This document shows, piece after piece, positions 7,871-15,360 of a stretch of DNA of 26,301 nucleotides. The translations under genes were made by a program, and so were the position numbers. The stretch is from Bacteroidales bacterium (GTDB lineage: Bacteria; Bacteroidota; Bacteroidia; Bacteroidales; P3), in the NCBI GenBank assembly GCA_012837565.1, contig DUQY01000178.1:1-26301 (forward strand). The letters are read 5' to 3'. The notes beneath the pieces were generated by a model. The model searched no databases, was not told the origin of the DNA, and was given only the letters and a program-made list of their open reading frames with translations. Position 1 is the stretch's first letter; the number at the start of each line of letters is the position of its first letter.

Positions 7871-8767
7871 ATGTTATCAATTTTAATACCTACATATAAT
7901 TTTGATTGTTCAAAACTATGCAATGATCTTCACGTTCAAGCCACTAAGCTTGGGATTGATTTTGAGATTAGGGTTTATGATGATTTTTCAACAAAGAAAT
8001 TTGAGGAAAATAAACTCTTGGCTTCTTTAGATAATGTTATTTATAAGGAACTGCCTCGTAATTATGGACGTTCTGCTATTAGAAACCTAATGGTTGATGA
8101 GTCTTTGGGTACGTATTTGCTTTTCTTGGACTGTGATGGTGAGATTGCATCAAAGAACTTTCTAAGCTTATATAATAAGTTTAGGGGTGATGCTGATGTG
8201 GTTTGTGGTGGTAGGATTTATCCTGAAAGAGATAAGATAAAGAAACGTCATTTCTTACACTGGATTTACGGAAACAAACGTGAGTCAAAGTGCAATAAGG
8301 CTAATGCAAAAAGCTTTATGACAAATAACTTTATGATTAAGAAGGAGGTTTTTTCTTCAACTAGGTTCGACGAATCGATGATTGGATATGGTCACGAAGA
8401 TACTGCATTTGGAATTGAGTTAAAGAAAAAGGGTTATAAGTTTAAGATTATTAAGAATCCTATTATTCATATTGGACTCTATGATTCAGAAGATTTTATA
8501 AAAAACACTCGTAACTCAATTGAAAACCTTGTGATGATTGTTGATGAAAAATATAAGGTGGAAGACTTTTTTGAGATAAAGCTTGTGAAAACTTATTTTA
8601 TTATTAATAGGCTTGGACTTGGTTTGTTTTGTGCCTATTGTTTTAAGCTTATGCGTCCATCAATAGAAAAGAACCTTCAAAGTAAATACCCTAACCTATG
8701 TCTATTAGATATATATAAGTTAGGATACTATTCTTTGGTTTCAAGAAATAGAAAAACTAACCAATAA
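7871..8767 (+). CDS. Glycosyltransferase family 2 (GT-A fold)
   Basis: 298 residues. The start MLSILIPTYN is the classical GT2 opening. YDD at 36-38 precedes the metal-binding DxD (D87-C-D89 in FLDCDG), and GHED at 174-177 carries the catalytic base region. The last 60 residues are an extra basic region that may contact the membrane. The ATG lies one base after the stop of the GT4 gene. The 3' end is convergent with, and overlaps by 11 bases, a remnant of the ftsE 3' end. The last ~270 bases of this gene are duplicated in decayed form at 9389-9655, so this is the intact copy. Confidence 0.9.
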   Translation: MLSILIPTYNFDCSKLCNDLHVQATKLGIDFEIRVYDDFSTKKFEENKLLASLDNVIYKELPRNYGRSAIRNLMVDESLGTYLLFLDCDGEIASKNFLSLYNKFRGDADVVCGGRIYPERDKIKKRHFLHWIYGNKRESKCNKANAKSFMTNNFMIKKEVFSSTRFDESMIGYGHEDTAFGIELKKKGYKFKIIKNPIIHIGLYDSEDFIKNTRNSIENLVMIVDEKYKVEDFFEIKLVKTYFIINRLGLGLFCAYCFKLMRPSIEKNLQSKYPNLCLLDIYKLGYYSLVSRNRKTNQ

Positions 8768-8830
8768 GTTTTCCGTCCTCACAACAAATTACTCTTGCAC
8801 GATATTTCTCTATAACAAGATAATCATGTG
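8501..8830. repeat. Direct duplication, copy 1 (GT2 3' end plus ftsE 3' end)
   Basis: About 330 bp repeated at 9389-9718 (offset 887-888) with about 18 differences over some 318 aligned bases. This copy keeps the GT2 frame intact, while its ftsE portion stops after about 25 codons at 8830, where an inverted-repeat end begins. Confidence 0.9.
8757..8830 (-). pseudogene. ftsE 3' remnant
   Basis: On the minus strand this reads HDYLVIEKYRARVICCEDG plus KLIG and a TAG stop, matching the C-terminus of the intact FtsE at 9645-10373 except for one Ser-to-Ala change. The ATPase core is absent: the homology ends at 8830. Fused in frame to the repeat element to its right, it makes a 33-residue frame from an ATG at 8856-8858, which is unlikely to be a functional gene. 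Confidence 0.85.
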
Positions 8831-8936
8831 TCCTGACTTTAACTAATCTTTTCACCATATTTTGTATTAATCACCACATCAGATTATTATAGCTTTTTAG
8901 GCATTTTTTAGGGTCTCGCAAAGTAAAGTTACTTAT
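8831..8936. repeat. Short inverted-repeat element X1, left end of the insert
   Basis: Begins TCCTGACTTTAACTA exactly where the first duplication copy ends. It aligns in the same orientation with 9283-9389 at roughly 70 percent by eye, sharing segments such as ATTAATC-CC, ATTATTATA and GGGT-TCGCA. Its outer end is inverted relative to the outer end of X2, so the whole 8831-9389 insert has 15-bp terminal inverted repeats matching at 14 positions. Confidence 0.6.
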
Positions 8937-9111
8937 TTTCGCTTCATGTATATACGCAGAAAATCAAATATATACACTAAGCACTTATGAGCTTTGGCAA
9001 GTTGAGAGAGCGTTTATTATAGTCAAAAGGGTTAAGAGTTAAGACTCGAAATTTCGTTTCCAATCTTCTAATACTATTCATGAAAACGAGTCCGAAAAAG
9101 AGACAAAATTA

Positions 9112-9197
9112 AAACGCTATAACAATTTACTGAAACGCTGTTTTAAAAAAATGAAACGCTGTTTCAAGAAATTAAAACAGCGTTTCATTTAGACCCC
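9112..9197. repeat. 21-bp-phased array with inversion (locus 2, part A)
   Basis: AAACGCT recurs at 9112, 9133 and 9154, exactly 21 bp apart, and the phase continues at 9175 with the reversed motif AAACAGCGTTTC. The GAAACGCTGTTT at 9153-9164 and the AAACAGCGTTTC at 9175-9186 form a perfect 12-bp hairpin arm pair. The unit is the reverse complement of the ACAGCGTTTCA unit at 19534-19575. Between X1 and this array (8937-9111) only a TGTATAT/ATATACA inverted repeat (8947-8976) stands out. Confidence 0.75.
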
Positions 9198-9206
9198 TTC
9201 TTTTCA

Positions 9207-9269
9207 AATTTATATCCCACCTTTTTTAATTTATGTCCCACCTTTTTTAATTTATGTCAAGCCTTTTTT
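9207..9269. repeat. Three 21-bp tandem units (locus 2, part B)
   Basis: Units 9207-9227, 9228-9248 and 9249-9269 share the pattern AATTTATGTCCCACC followed by six Ts. The second differs from the first by one base; the third has CAAGCC in place of CCCACC. Read on the minus strand, the CATAAATT half matches the CATAAATT half of the 19555 unit, linking it to the same family. Confidence 0.85.
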
Positions 9270-9282
9270 CACAAAGATATAC

Positions 9283-9389
9283 TCCTGATTTTTGACAAGT
9301 CTTTTTACTGTATTTTTCAATTAATCGCCATATAATAATATTATAACTTGTGAGATAGATTTTTGGGTGTCGCATAGTCAAAGTCAGGA
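9283..9389. repeat. Short inverted-repeat element X2, right end of the insert
   Basis: About 107 bp with ends TCCTGATTTTTGAC and the inverted GTCAAAGTCAGGA, so it resembles a small inverted-repeat element by itself. It is in direct orientation to X1 and directly abuts the second duplication copy. No transposase frame is present. Confidence 0.6.
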
Positions 9390-9655
9390 AAATACTAATA
9401 ACTCAATTGAGAACCTTGTGATGATTGTTGATGAAAAATATAAGGTGGAAGACATCTTTGAGATAAAGCTTGTGAAAACTTATTTTATTGTAAATAGGCT
9501 TGGACTTGGTTTGTTTTTATGCCTATTGTTTTAAGTTTATGCGTCCATAAATAGAAAGGAACTTTCAAAGTAAATAACCTAACCTATGTCTATTAGATAG
9601 ATATAAGTTAGGATAATATTCTTTGGTTTCAAGAAATAGAAAAGCTAACCAATAA
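9389..9655 (+). pseudogene. Decayed 3' copy of the GT2 glycosyltransferase gene
   Basis: Homologous to 8501-8767 but broken: a 1-base insertion near 9518 (GTTTTTAT versus GTTTTGT), and TCA and TAC codons changed to TAA. It has no 5' part and no start. The decay shows that it is not under protein-level selection, whereas the overlapping ftsE 3' end is intact. Confidence 0.88.
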
Positions 9656-9718
9656 GTTTTCCGTCTTCGCAACAAATTACTCTTGAACGATATTTCTCTA
9701 TAACAAGATAATCATGTG
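9389..9718. repeat. Direct duplication, copy 2 (GT2 3' remnant plus intact ftsE 3' end)
   Basis: Partner of 8501-8830. Homology stops at about 9718, beyond which only this copy continues into the ftsE coding region. The two copies enclose the 8831-9389 insert as direct repeats. Confidence 0.9.
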
Positions 9719-10373
9719 TAGCCATTAATATGGTTGTGTTATGATCTTTGTTGATTTTTAGAAGTAGCTTAATTATCTCTTCTGATGTAATGGGGTCAAG
9801 GTTGCCAGTTGGCTCGTCTCCAATTATTAGTTCAGGTTGATTTACTATTGCTCTTGCTATTGCAACTCTCTGCATTTCACCTTCACTCATATTATATGGC
9901 TTTTCGAACTTTTTATCTAAAAGTCCAACATTGTCTAATGCCCAATTGATTTTTGATTCAATTTCGTTTTTATCCTTAACTCCAATAGCTTTTAAAACAA
10001 ATTCAATGTTTTTATATAGGTTTCTGTCTTGTAGGAGTTGGAAGTCTTGAAAAACTATACCTATTTTTCTACGAAGATATGGTATTTTTCTTTTCTTAAT
10101 TTTTAGAAGAGGAATTTCGCAAACCTCTCCAAAACCAGAGGTTAGGGGTAGGTCTGCATAAATGGTTTTAAGTAGCGAGCTCTTACCTGTTCCTGTCTTA
10201 CCAATTAAATAAATAAATTCTCCTTTATTGATTTCTAAATTAACATCACTCAAAACAACCTTTCCTTGTGATATGGTTGCGTTTTCAAATTTGATTATAG
10301 GATTACTCTCTTCAGGTGTTTTATTATCTATCTCTAAACTATTTTCTTCAACTAATTTAACTTCATCTGACAT
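9645..10373 (-). CDS. ftsE: Cell-division ABC ATPase FtsE
   Basis: 242 residues. FtsE with the membrane partner FtsX controls septal peptidoglycan hydrolases at the division site; ftsX is not in this window. Motifs: Walker A GKTGTGKS (58-65), Q-loop FQD with Q109, signature MSEGE (162-166) in place of LSGGQ, Walker B LIIGDE with D186/E187, and H-loop H220. LRRKIGIVFQDFQLL (100-114) and GDEPTGNLDP are typical of FtsE. An acidic N-terminal extension of about 25 residues precedes the domain. Its ATG lies inside the 3' end of the WecA-type gene (22-base overlap), implying translational coupling. Its 3' end is part of the 330-bp duplication and overlaps a decayed glycosyltransferase copy. Confidence 0.88.
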   Translation of the reverse strand: MSDEVKLVEENSLEIDNKTPEESNPIIKFENATISQGKVVLSDVNLEINKGEFIYLIGKTGTGKSSLLKTIYADLPLTSGFGEVCEIPLLKIKKRKIPYLRRKIGIVFQDFQLLQDRNLYKNIEFVLKAIGVKDKNEIESKINWALDNVGLLDKKFEKPYNMSEGEMQRVAIARAIVNQPELIIGDEPTGNLDPITSEEIIKLLLKINKDHNTTILMATHDYLVIEKYRSRVICCEDGKLIG

Positions 10374-11488
10374 AATCTTTTCTTTTTCATTGTTTTAATT
10401 CGTGACTTAGTAACGCTTGATAATGTGTAAACGTATAGTATATATAGTAATATTAATAATGGTATAAATATATTATCATCTAATATTGTTGAAGCTATTA
10501 TTCCAATTGTTGAAATTATTATTGAAAAGGACAGCACTATTAATGCACTTTCTGCGTGAGAGGCACCGGTTCTAAGGAGGTAGTGATGTATATGTGATTT
10601 GTCTGGCTCCAGTGGTGAATGACCTTTTAGTATTCTGTGCGAGAATACCCTTAGGGTGTCGGCAAGTGGGATGAAAAATAGTGATGTAATGACTCCAATA
10701 TTTGATTTGACAGGAAAGCCTAAAATTAATATTCCTTCACCATATGCACCATTATATTGAATTGCTGCAATCATTACACTTGCCAAAATCATACCAATGG
10801 ATATTGAGCCTGTGTCTCCCATAAAAACTCTTGAGGGTTCCCAGTTAAACTTTAAAAAACCAATAATTGCACCTATAATACTAACACATACGATGGACCA
10901 GAAATAAATACTTCCAAAGGAGTTTACTGAAGTCTTGTCTGGAACAATCAATGCAAAGAATATTAATAGGGGGACGAAAACAGATAATGCTTGGGTTGCT
11001 GACTGTCCATCAATTCCATCAATTAGGTTATATGTGTTAAGAATTACAATATAGAAAAATATTGTTATTGAGTAGCTTATCCAATTAGGTAGGCTATATA
11101 TACCTAAAAATCCATATAAATTGTCTATCCTAATTCCTATAGCGCAAAGGAACATAATAGCTATTATTTCAATTATTAATTTGTTTTTGGCTGTTAGTGA
11201 ATTCATATCATCTCTTATGCCAACAATAACAATACAGGAGATAATAGCAATAAATACAATCATCAAATCAATTGAATCATGTTGAGATATTTGTGGCATT
11301 GCAATTATATAGGATGTTAAAAAAGCGAGGAAAATAACTGCACCTCCAATATTTACCTTCTCTCCTTTATGTATTTTTCTTCCGCCAGAGCTGTCTAAAA
11401 CATTATATTTTAGCATTAGCCTTATAAAGAAAGGCATAACGAAAAATACCACTAATAAGGAAATCAGAAAACAGTAAAATAGTATCAT
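10352..11488 (-). CDS. WecA/MraY-family undecaprenyl-phosphate sugar-1-phosphate transferase
   Basis: 378 residues, about ten or eleven membrane segments. The family transfers a HexNAc-1-phosphate from a UDP-sugar to undecaprenyl phosphate, the first step of surface polysaccharide synthesis. Landmarks: KIHKGEKVNIGG (38-49), Mg-binding DD at 93-94, NLIDGIDG (154-161), VFMGDTGS (221-228), PLADT (274-278), and HIHH at 299-302, which favours WecA-like over true MraY. The basic C-terminal tail (KSRIKTMKKKR) is encoded by DNA that also holds the ftsE start. The sugar substrate is not readable. It fits with the glycosyltransferases at 6760-8767 as an envelope-glycan neighbourhood. Confidence 0.9.
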   Translation of the reverse strand: MILFYCFLISLLVVFFVMPFFIRLMLKYNVLDSSGGRKIHKGEKVNIGGAVIFLAFLTSYIIAMPQISQHDSIDLMIVFIAIISCIVIVGIRDDMNSLTAKNKLIIEIIAIMFLCAIGIRIDNLYGFLGIYSLPNWISYSITIFFYIVILNTYNLIDGIDGQSATQALSVFVPLLIFFALIVPDKTSVNSFGSIYFWSIVCVSIIGAIIGFLKFNWEPSRVFMGDTGSISIGMILASVMIAAIQYNGAYGEGILILGFPVKSNIGVITSLFFIPLADTLRVFSHRILKGHSPLEPDKSHIHHYLLRTGASHAESALIVLSFSIIISTIGIIASTILDDNIFIPLLILLYILYVYTLSSVTKSRIKTMKKKRLCQMKLN

Positions 11489-11510
11489 AAGCGTCTGTTA
11501 ATCATTTTTG

Positions 11511-11518
11511 CAAAGATA
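11511..11518 (-). promoter_or_regulatory. -7 box for the WecA-type/ftsE operon
   Basis: Reads TATCTTTG on the minus strand, 23 bases upstream of the ATG ending at 11488. The expected TTTG 19-21 bases further up is not clear. Confidence 0.55.
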
Positions 11519-11533
11519 ATAAATAGAATTGTT

Positions 11534-12208
11534 CTAATGCTCATTTAAGATTGAATTATTTATGTAATCTATACTTTCTTTACCCAAATTGAATAGAAGG
11601 TCAAGAGAGGAAAGGTTTTCAATAAATCCAAGCTTGTCGCTAAAACATTGAATATAAGGTTTAAAATTAGGTGTGCAAAGTGAATTAATAGTCGTGGAAT
11701 TAACATTAAACTTATTACGAAAATCTAATTCATCGCTTGGTTTTAAATATTCTTTGGTTAAGTATATTTTTGTATTAATTTGAAAGCGTTTTTGAAAATA
11801 AGAAAGTATATCAAGGTTTAAATCAAGTAATTTCTCATATTTATTATAGAAAAACGCTTTAATATCCTCTTCGTAGTATTCAAAAAAAGGACTTTTGCCG
11901 TATGCAGAACAAATTGCTCTAAAAGATTTTGTGTTCCAATTGTCATTATATGATATTTTTACCTCTGAGCTTGTTTGGCGAAGAGTTTTTTCTTTAATAA
12001 TTGGAACATTAATACTTATCTTCCCATTAGCAGATTGAATATAGGTTCGGTTTCTAAAACTTTGCTTAGGATAAGTTTCAAATGCCTCTATCATCACTTT
12101 ATCGAACTTAGATAAGTTAATAAGGTATTCGATATTTGGAAAGAAAAATGCAGGAAATATTGGTAGGTTACTATTTTCCAAAGGTGATTGATACAAGTTT
12201 CTCATCAA
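11534..12208 (-). CDS. WbqC-like family protein
   Basis: 224 residues. Matches the WbqC family pattern: FPAFFFPNIEYLINL near the N-terminus, a KQSFRNRTYI-type block (residues 48-57) followed by ANGKISINVPI, then W and SAYGKSPFFEYYEEDI (about 101-116). WbqC proteins are often encoded with O-antigen or surface sugar genes, but their reaction is not firmly established. There is no signal peptide. The start (two adjacent Met codons) lies 38 bases inside the upstream gene, and no better start fits the conserved N-terminus, so translation is probably coupled. Confidence 0.8.
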   Translation of the reverse strand: MMRNLYQSPLENSNLPIFPAFFFPNIEYLINLSKFDKVMIEAFETYPKQSFRNRTYIQSANGKISINVPIIKEKTLRQTSSEVKISYNDNWNTKSFRAICSAYGKSPFFEYYEEDIKAFFYNKYEKLLDLNLDILSYFQKRFQINTKIYLTKEYLKPSDELDFRNKFNVNSTTINSLCTPNFKPYIQCFSDKLGFIENLSSLDLLFNLGKESIDYINNSILNEH

Positions 12209-12587
12209 TAAAATAAAAATCTATACTATATTCTTCAAATGATATTCTCATCTCACCCCAGTCTTCTGCTTCTTTGGTTTCGTTATATATTTTGTTTTCT
12301 ATCATCAACTCTTCAACTTCTCTTGGACTAGAGCCTATTAGTTTTTTACCAAAAATCTCTACACCATCACTATCTATATCGATGCAGGTAAGAAGAGAAT
12401 GATCGTTATTGTCGAAAAACAGGCTAAAACCTAGATTGTGATAATGAAGGATAGTGGTTGGGTATTCAATGTCTTCTCCAATATCTTCAACCTCATCGGC
12501 AGAACCAATTTGCTTCATTACATTTTCTATTGTAGAGCCAAATAACAATTCTCCAATTCCTTTTTTTAGTTGTATTTCTAATTTCAT
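12171..12587 (-). CDS. Conserved hypothetical protein, 138 residues
   Basis: I do not recognise a named family. The protein is acidic and soluble, with no signal peptide or membrane segment. It opens MKLEIQLKKGIGELLFGST, followed by alternating short strands (TILHYHNLGFSLFFDNND; LLTCIDIDSDGVEIFG), suggesting a small alpha/beta domain. It overlaps the WbqC-like gene by 38 bases and is probably co-transcribed with it. It starts 201 bases from the divergent tRNA-Lys gene. No clear minus-strand promoter was found upstream. Confidence 0.7.
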   Translation of the reverse strand: MKLEIQLKKGIGELLFGSTIENVMKQIGSADEVEDIGEDIEYPTTILHYHNLGFSLFFDNNDHSLLTCIDIDSDGVEIFGKKLIGSSPREVEELMIENKIYNETKEAEDWGEMRISFEEYSIDFYFIDEKLVSITFGK

Positions 12588-12741
12588 AATAATATGTTGT
12601 TTATATTCTGCAATAATAATAATAATAACTGCTTATTACAAGCTTTTTTTGCATTATTTCTTTAAAAGATTTTATTTTAATAATTATATATTTGATTTCA
12701 AGTCTATTAACAATAAGTTGCAATAAATTTTGTTGAAAAGA

Positions 12742-12772
12742 TTTGGTAAGAATAAAAAAAATTATACCTTTG
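12742..12772 (+). promoter_or_regulatory. Promoter of tRNA-Lys
   Basis: TTTG at 12742-12745, a spacer of exactly 19 bp, and TACCTTTG at 12765-12772: the same geometry as the tRNA promoter at 6498. The tRNA begins 16 bases later. Confidence 0.8.
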
Positions 12773-12788
12773 CACTCGCAATTTGATT

Positions 12789-12861
12789 GACCAAGTAGCT
12801 CAGTCGGTAGAGCACATCCCTTTTAAGGATGGGGTCCTGGGTTCGAATCCCAGCTTGGTCA
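12789..12861 (+). tRNA. tRNA-Lys (TTT anticodon)
   Basis: 73 nt with acceptor GACCAAG/CTTGGTC, D-stem GCTC/GAGC, anticodon stem CATCC/GGATG with loop CTTTTAA (anticodon TTT), T-arm CTGGG/CCCAG with TTCGAAT, and discriminator A. CCA is not encoded. Confidence 0.97.
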
Positions 12862-12882
12862 CTTTTAATTACAAAGAAAAAT

Positions 12883-12927
12883 AACGTCATATACTTTTTA
12901 TTAAGTGATGACGTTTTCTTTTTTTTA
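12883..12927 (+). terminator. Intrinsic terminator after tRNA-Lys
   Basis: AACGTCAT (12883-12890) pairs with ATGACGTT (12908-12915), extended inside by ACTT/AAGT, and is followed by a long T-run from 12916. Confidence 0.8.
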
Positions 12928-12938
12928 AAACTTTATTG

Positions 12939-12946
12939 TATCTTTG
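12939..12946 (+). promoter_or_regulatory. -7 box for the M1 peptidase gene
   Basis: TATCTTTG, 30 bases before the ATG at 12977. The -33 region lies in the T-run of the preceding terminator, so only the -7 element is clear. Confidence 0.6.
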
Positions 12947-12976
12947 TCAATCTTTTAATTCTAAAACATATTGACA

Positions 12977-15298
12977 ATGAAAAAAACATTATTCTTTATT
13001 CTTGTTTTCTTCTCCTATTTATCTGTAAGTGCTCAAACAGATTCAATTGATGTGCAGCACTATGATATTAATTTAGATATTAACAACACTATTTCAGGAA
13101 GGCATGTGGGTTATTGTGTGGTTAAAACAAAGGTTGTAAACCCTATTAACCATATCATAAAGCTCAACTTGCTAAATCATAATGTCGATTCGGTTTATGT
13201 TAATGGTTATCCTGCCCTCCACTATTATTACAATTCCCCAAATATTAGTATAACTATTCCATCAAATGCTCAAAATGGAGATGTGCTTGATATTTGTGTT
13301 TGGTATAGCGGAGCTCAGGTTACAGAATTATATGGCTGGGGAGGTATACACTACGACCCACGAATAATATATTCTCTAAACGTAGCTATTATGGATCCGC
13401 AGCATTCTTTTGCTCGAAGTTGGTTCCCTTGTCAAGATATGTTTAGCGATAAGGCTACCTTTAACTTAAATATTAGCTCTCAAAATAACAATAAAGTCAT
13501 TTGTGGGGGAATATTAGATAGCATTTCTTTAATTTCCGATACTTCTTCTAGGTGGCATTGGAGAATCCCTCAGACTATAGCACCTTATCTTGTTGCAGTA
13601 ACAATTGCTGATTACTGTCTTATTGAGGATAGTCTTATTGGAATTGCTAGTGATATACCTCTTCATATATATTGTTTTCCTGAAGATTCTCTTATTCTTA
13701 GGTCGAAGGTTAGCTTAATTAAAGATGCTTTCCACGCACTGGAGTCTAAGTTTGGTCAGTTTAGATTTAATAGGGTTGGCTATTGTGTTACTCCTATGGG
13801 TAGTATGGAACATGTTGATAATATTTCTTTGGCAAGAAGTGCTGCAATTGGTCAAGGGGATGATAATAATAGTAATATCGTTCACGAACTTGGGCATAGC
13901 TGGTTTGGTAATTATATGGGAGGATATTCTGAACAAGATATGTGGATAAAAGAAGGGTGGACTAGTTGGAGTGAAAACATTTCTTTAGGGGCTCATTATG
14001 GCAAAGACCATGCAAAGCAGTATTTTAGAAATAATATGGAAATGGTCCTTAATAAATTGCCTATTGATGAGGGATATAGGATTTTATATGGGGTAAGCGG
14101 AGCTGATGTTTATTCCAAAACAACTTATAGGAAAGGAGCAGCAGTTGTTCATACACTAAAAGGTTATTTGGGTGATGATGTTTTCTTCCCTTCCGTTAGG
14201 GCTATGCTTTCTAATTTTGGTTACGGAATTGTTAATACTTTTCAAATGAGAGATTTCCTTTCCTCTCAAACAAATATTGATTTAACTGACTTCTTTAATT
14301 TCTATGTTTTAGATAGTGGTTATAACCATTATTCAATAGCTGAAAAAGGGTTTAACGGTAATACTGCAACAATATCAATTAAGCAAAGAACTATTGCAAA
14401 TCAAAATGGAGGTTGTGCTTTTAGTCGCATTCCAGTTACTTTTGTTGATGAGAATTGGAATAAAGAAAAAAGAATTATAGAATTTAATGGTAGCTCAACT
14501 ACTCAAGATATTAATTTTAACTTCAATCCAATTAATTGTTTTATTGATTTGGAAGAAGAAATAGCTGATGCAACCTTAGATAATTATAAAGTTATTGATA
14601 GTATTGGAGTAATTAATTTCCCAAACACCTACTTCTTTGCTAATATTATATCAAATCGTGATTCCATTTTTTTGAGGACAACACTACATTGGTTGGGTGA
14701 TGAAGAAAGCAATCCACTTATTAGCGGAGTTCAACGAATTAGCAGGAAGCATTATTGGACAATTGAGGGTATAGGATTAGAGAATTGCCAAATTGAGGGG
14801 AATTTCTATTATAAGATAATATCAGGGATTAACAATTTCGATAATGATCTAATTAGTAAATATTCCTCAACAGACTCTCTGATGCTATTATATCGCCCCA
14901 ATCACAATGAGCCTTGGGTTGCCGTTAAGACAACAAAAGCAAGCAATACAGTTGGCTATTTAAAGCTTAATTCTCTTTGGGAGGGTGATTATATTATGGC
15001 AATTGGTGATAGAAGCATTCTTGATATAGCAAATGTTGATAATCTTCCTTTGCCGAAGATGAAATTATATCCAAATCCTGTTAGTGATATCGTTAATATT
15101 AAATTCTCTGATTTGAAAGATGATTACAATTTAATTATTACTGATAATATGGGGAAAGAATATTATAAGAGAAAAATAAATAAGGGATTAAATAGTAGTC
15201 AGTTCAATATTGACTTAAGTTCTGGGCTGTATATTATTTCACTTGTTTCTATGGATAAAAAAACTCTTGTTAGAGAGAAAATGATAGTTATAAAATAA
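12977..15298 (+). CDS. Secreted M1-family (gluzincin) metallopeptidase with T9SS sorting domain
   Basis: 773 residues from the ATG at 12977; the in-frame TTG at 12971 is not preferred because MKKTLFFILVFFSYLSVSAQ makes a standard signal peptide (cleavage after about 20). An M1 N-terminal beta domain leads to GSMEH (275-279), the counterpart of the exopeptidase GxMEN motif, and the zinc site HELGH (H303/E304/H307) followed after 18 residues by E326 in WIKEGW. Residues about 690-773 form a type A T9SS sorting domain (PKMKLYPNPVSDIVNI, LSSGLYIISL, basic MIVIK end). It should act as an aminopeptidase at the cell surface or outside. Its own promoter lies upstream, and the sigma gene follows after 62 bases. 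Confidence 0.92.
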   Translation: MKKTLFFILVFFSYLSVSAQTDSIDVQHYDINLDINNTISGRHVGYCVVKTKVVNPINHIIKLNLLNHNVDSVYVNGYPALHYYYNSPNISITIPSNAQNGDVLDICVWYSGAQVTELYGWGGIHYDPRIIYSLNVAIMDPQHSFARSWFPCQDMFSDKATFNLNISSQNNNKVICGGILDSISLISDTSSRWHWRIPQTIAPYLVAVTIADYCLIEDSLIGIASDIPLHIYCFPEDSLILRSKVSLIKDAFHALESKFGQFRFNRVGYCVTPMGSMEHVDNISLARSAAIGQGDDNNSNIVHELGHSWFGNYMGGYSEQDMWIKEGWTSWSENISLGAHYGKDHAKQYFRNNMEMVLNKLPIDEGYRILYGVSGADVYSKTTYRKGAAVVHTLKGYLGDDVFFPSVRAMLSNFGYGIVNTFQMRDFLSSQTNIDLTDFFNFYVLDSGYNHYSIAEKGFNGNTATISIKQRTIANQNGGCAFSRIPVTFVDENWNKEKRIIEFNGSSTTQDINFNFNPINCFIDLEEEIADATLDNYKVIDSIGVINFPNTYFFANIISNRDSIFLRTTLHWLGDEESNPLISGVQRISRKHYWTIEGIGLENCQIEGNFYYKIISGINNFDNDLISKYSSTDSLMLLYRPNHNEPWVAVKTTKASNTVGYLKLNSLWEGDYIMAIGDRSILDIANVDNLPLPKMKLYPNPVSDIVNIKFSDLKDDYNLIITDNMGKEYYKRKINKGLNSSQFNIDLSSGLYIISLVSMDKKTLVREKMIVIK

Positions 15299-15360
15299 AA
15301 AACGTTGAATTGTCACTTACTTTTTTGAGAAATATGTGTTGTTATTATTGTAGATGATTT

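Noticed and set aside
8757..8858. 33-residue minus-strand gene ending in an FtsE tail
   Set aside because: It arises by fusion of the inverted-repeat element to the ftsE remnant, lacks any ATPase motif, and is better explained as debris.
8831..9389. Complete insertion sequence
   Set aside because: No open frame of transposase size and no recognisable transposase motif on either strand.
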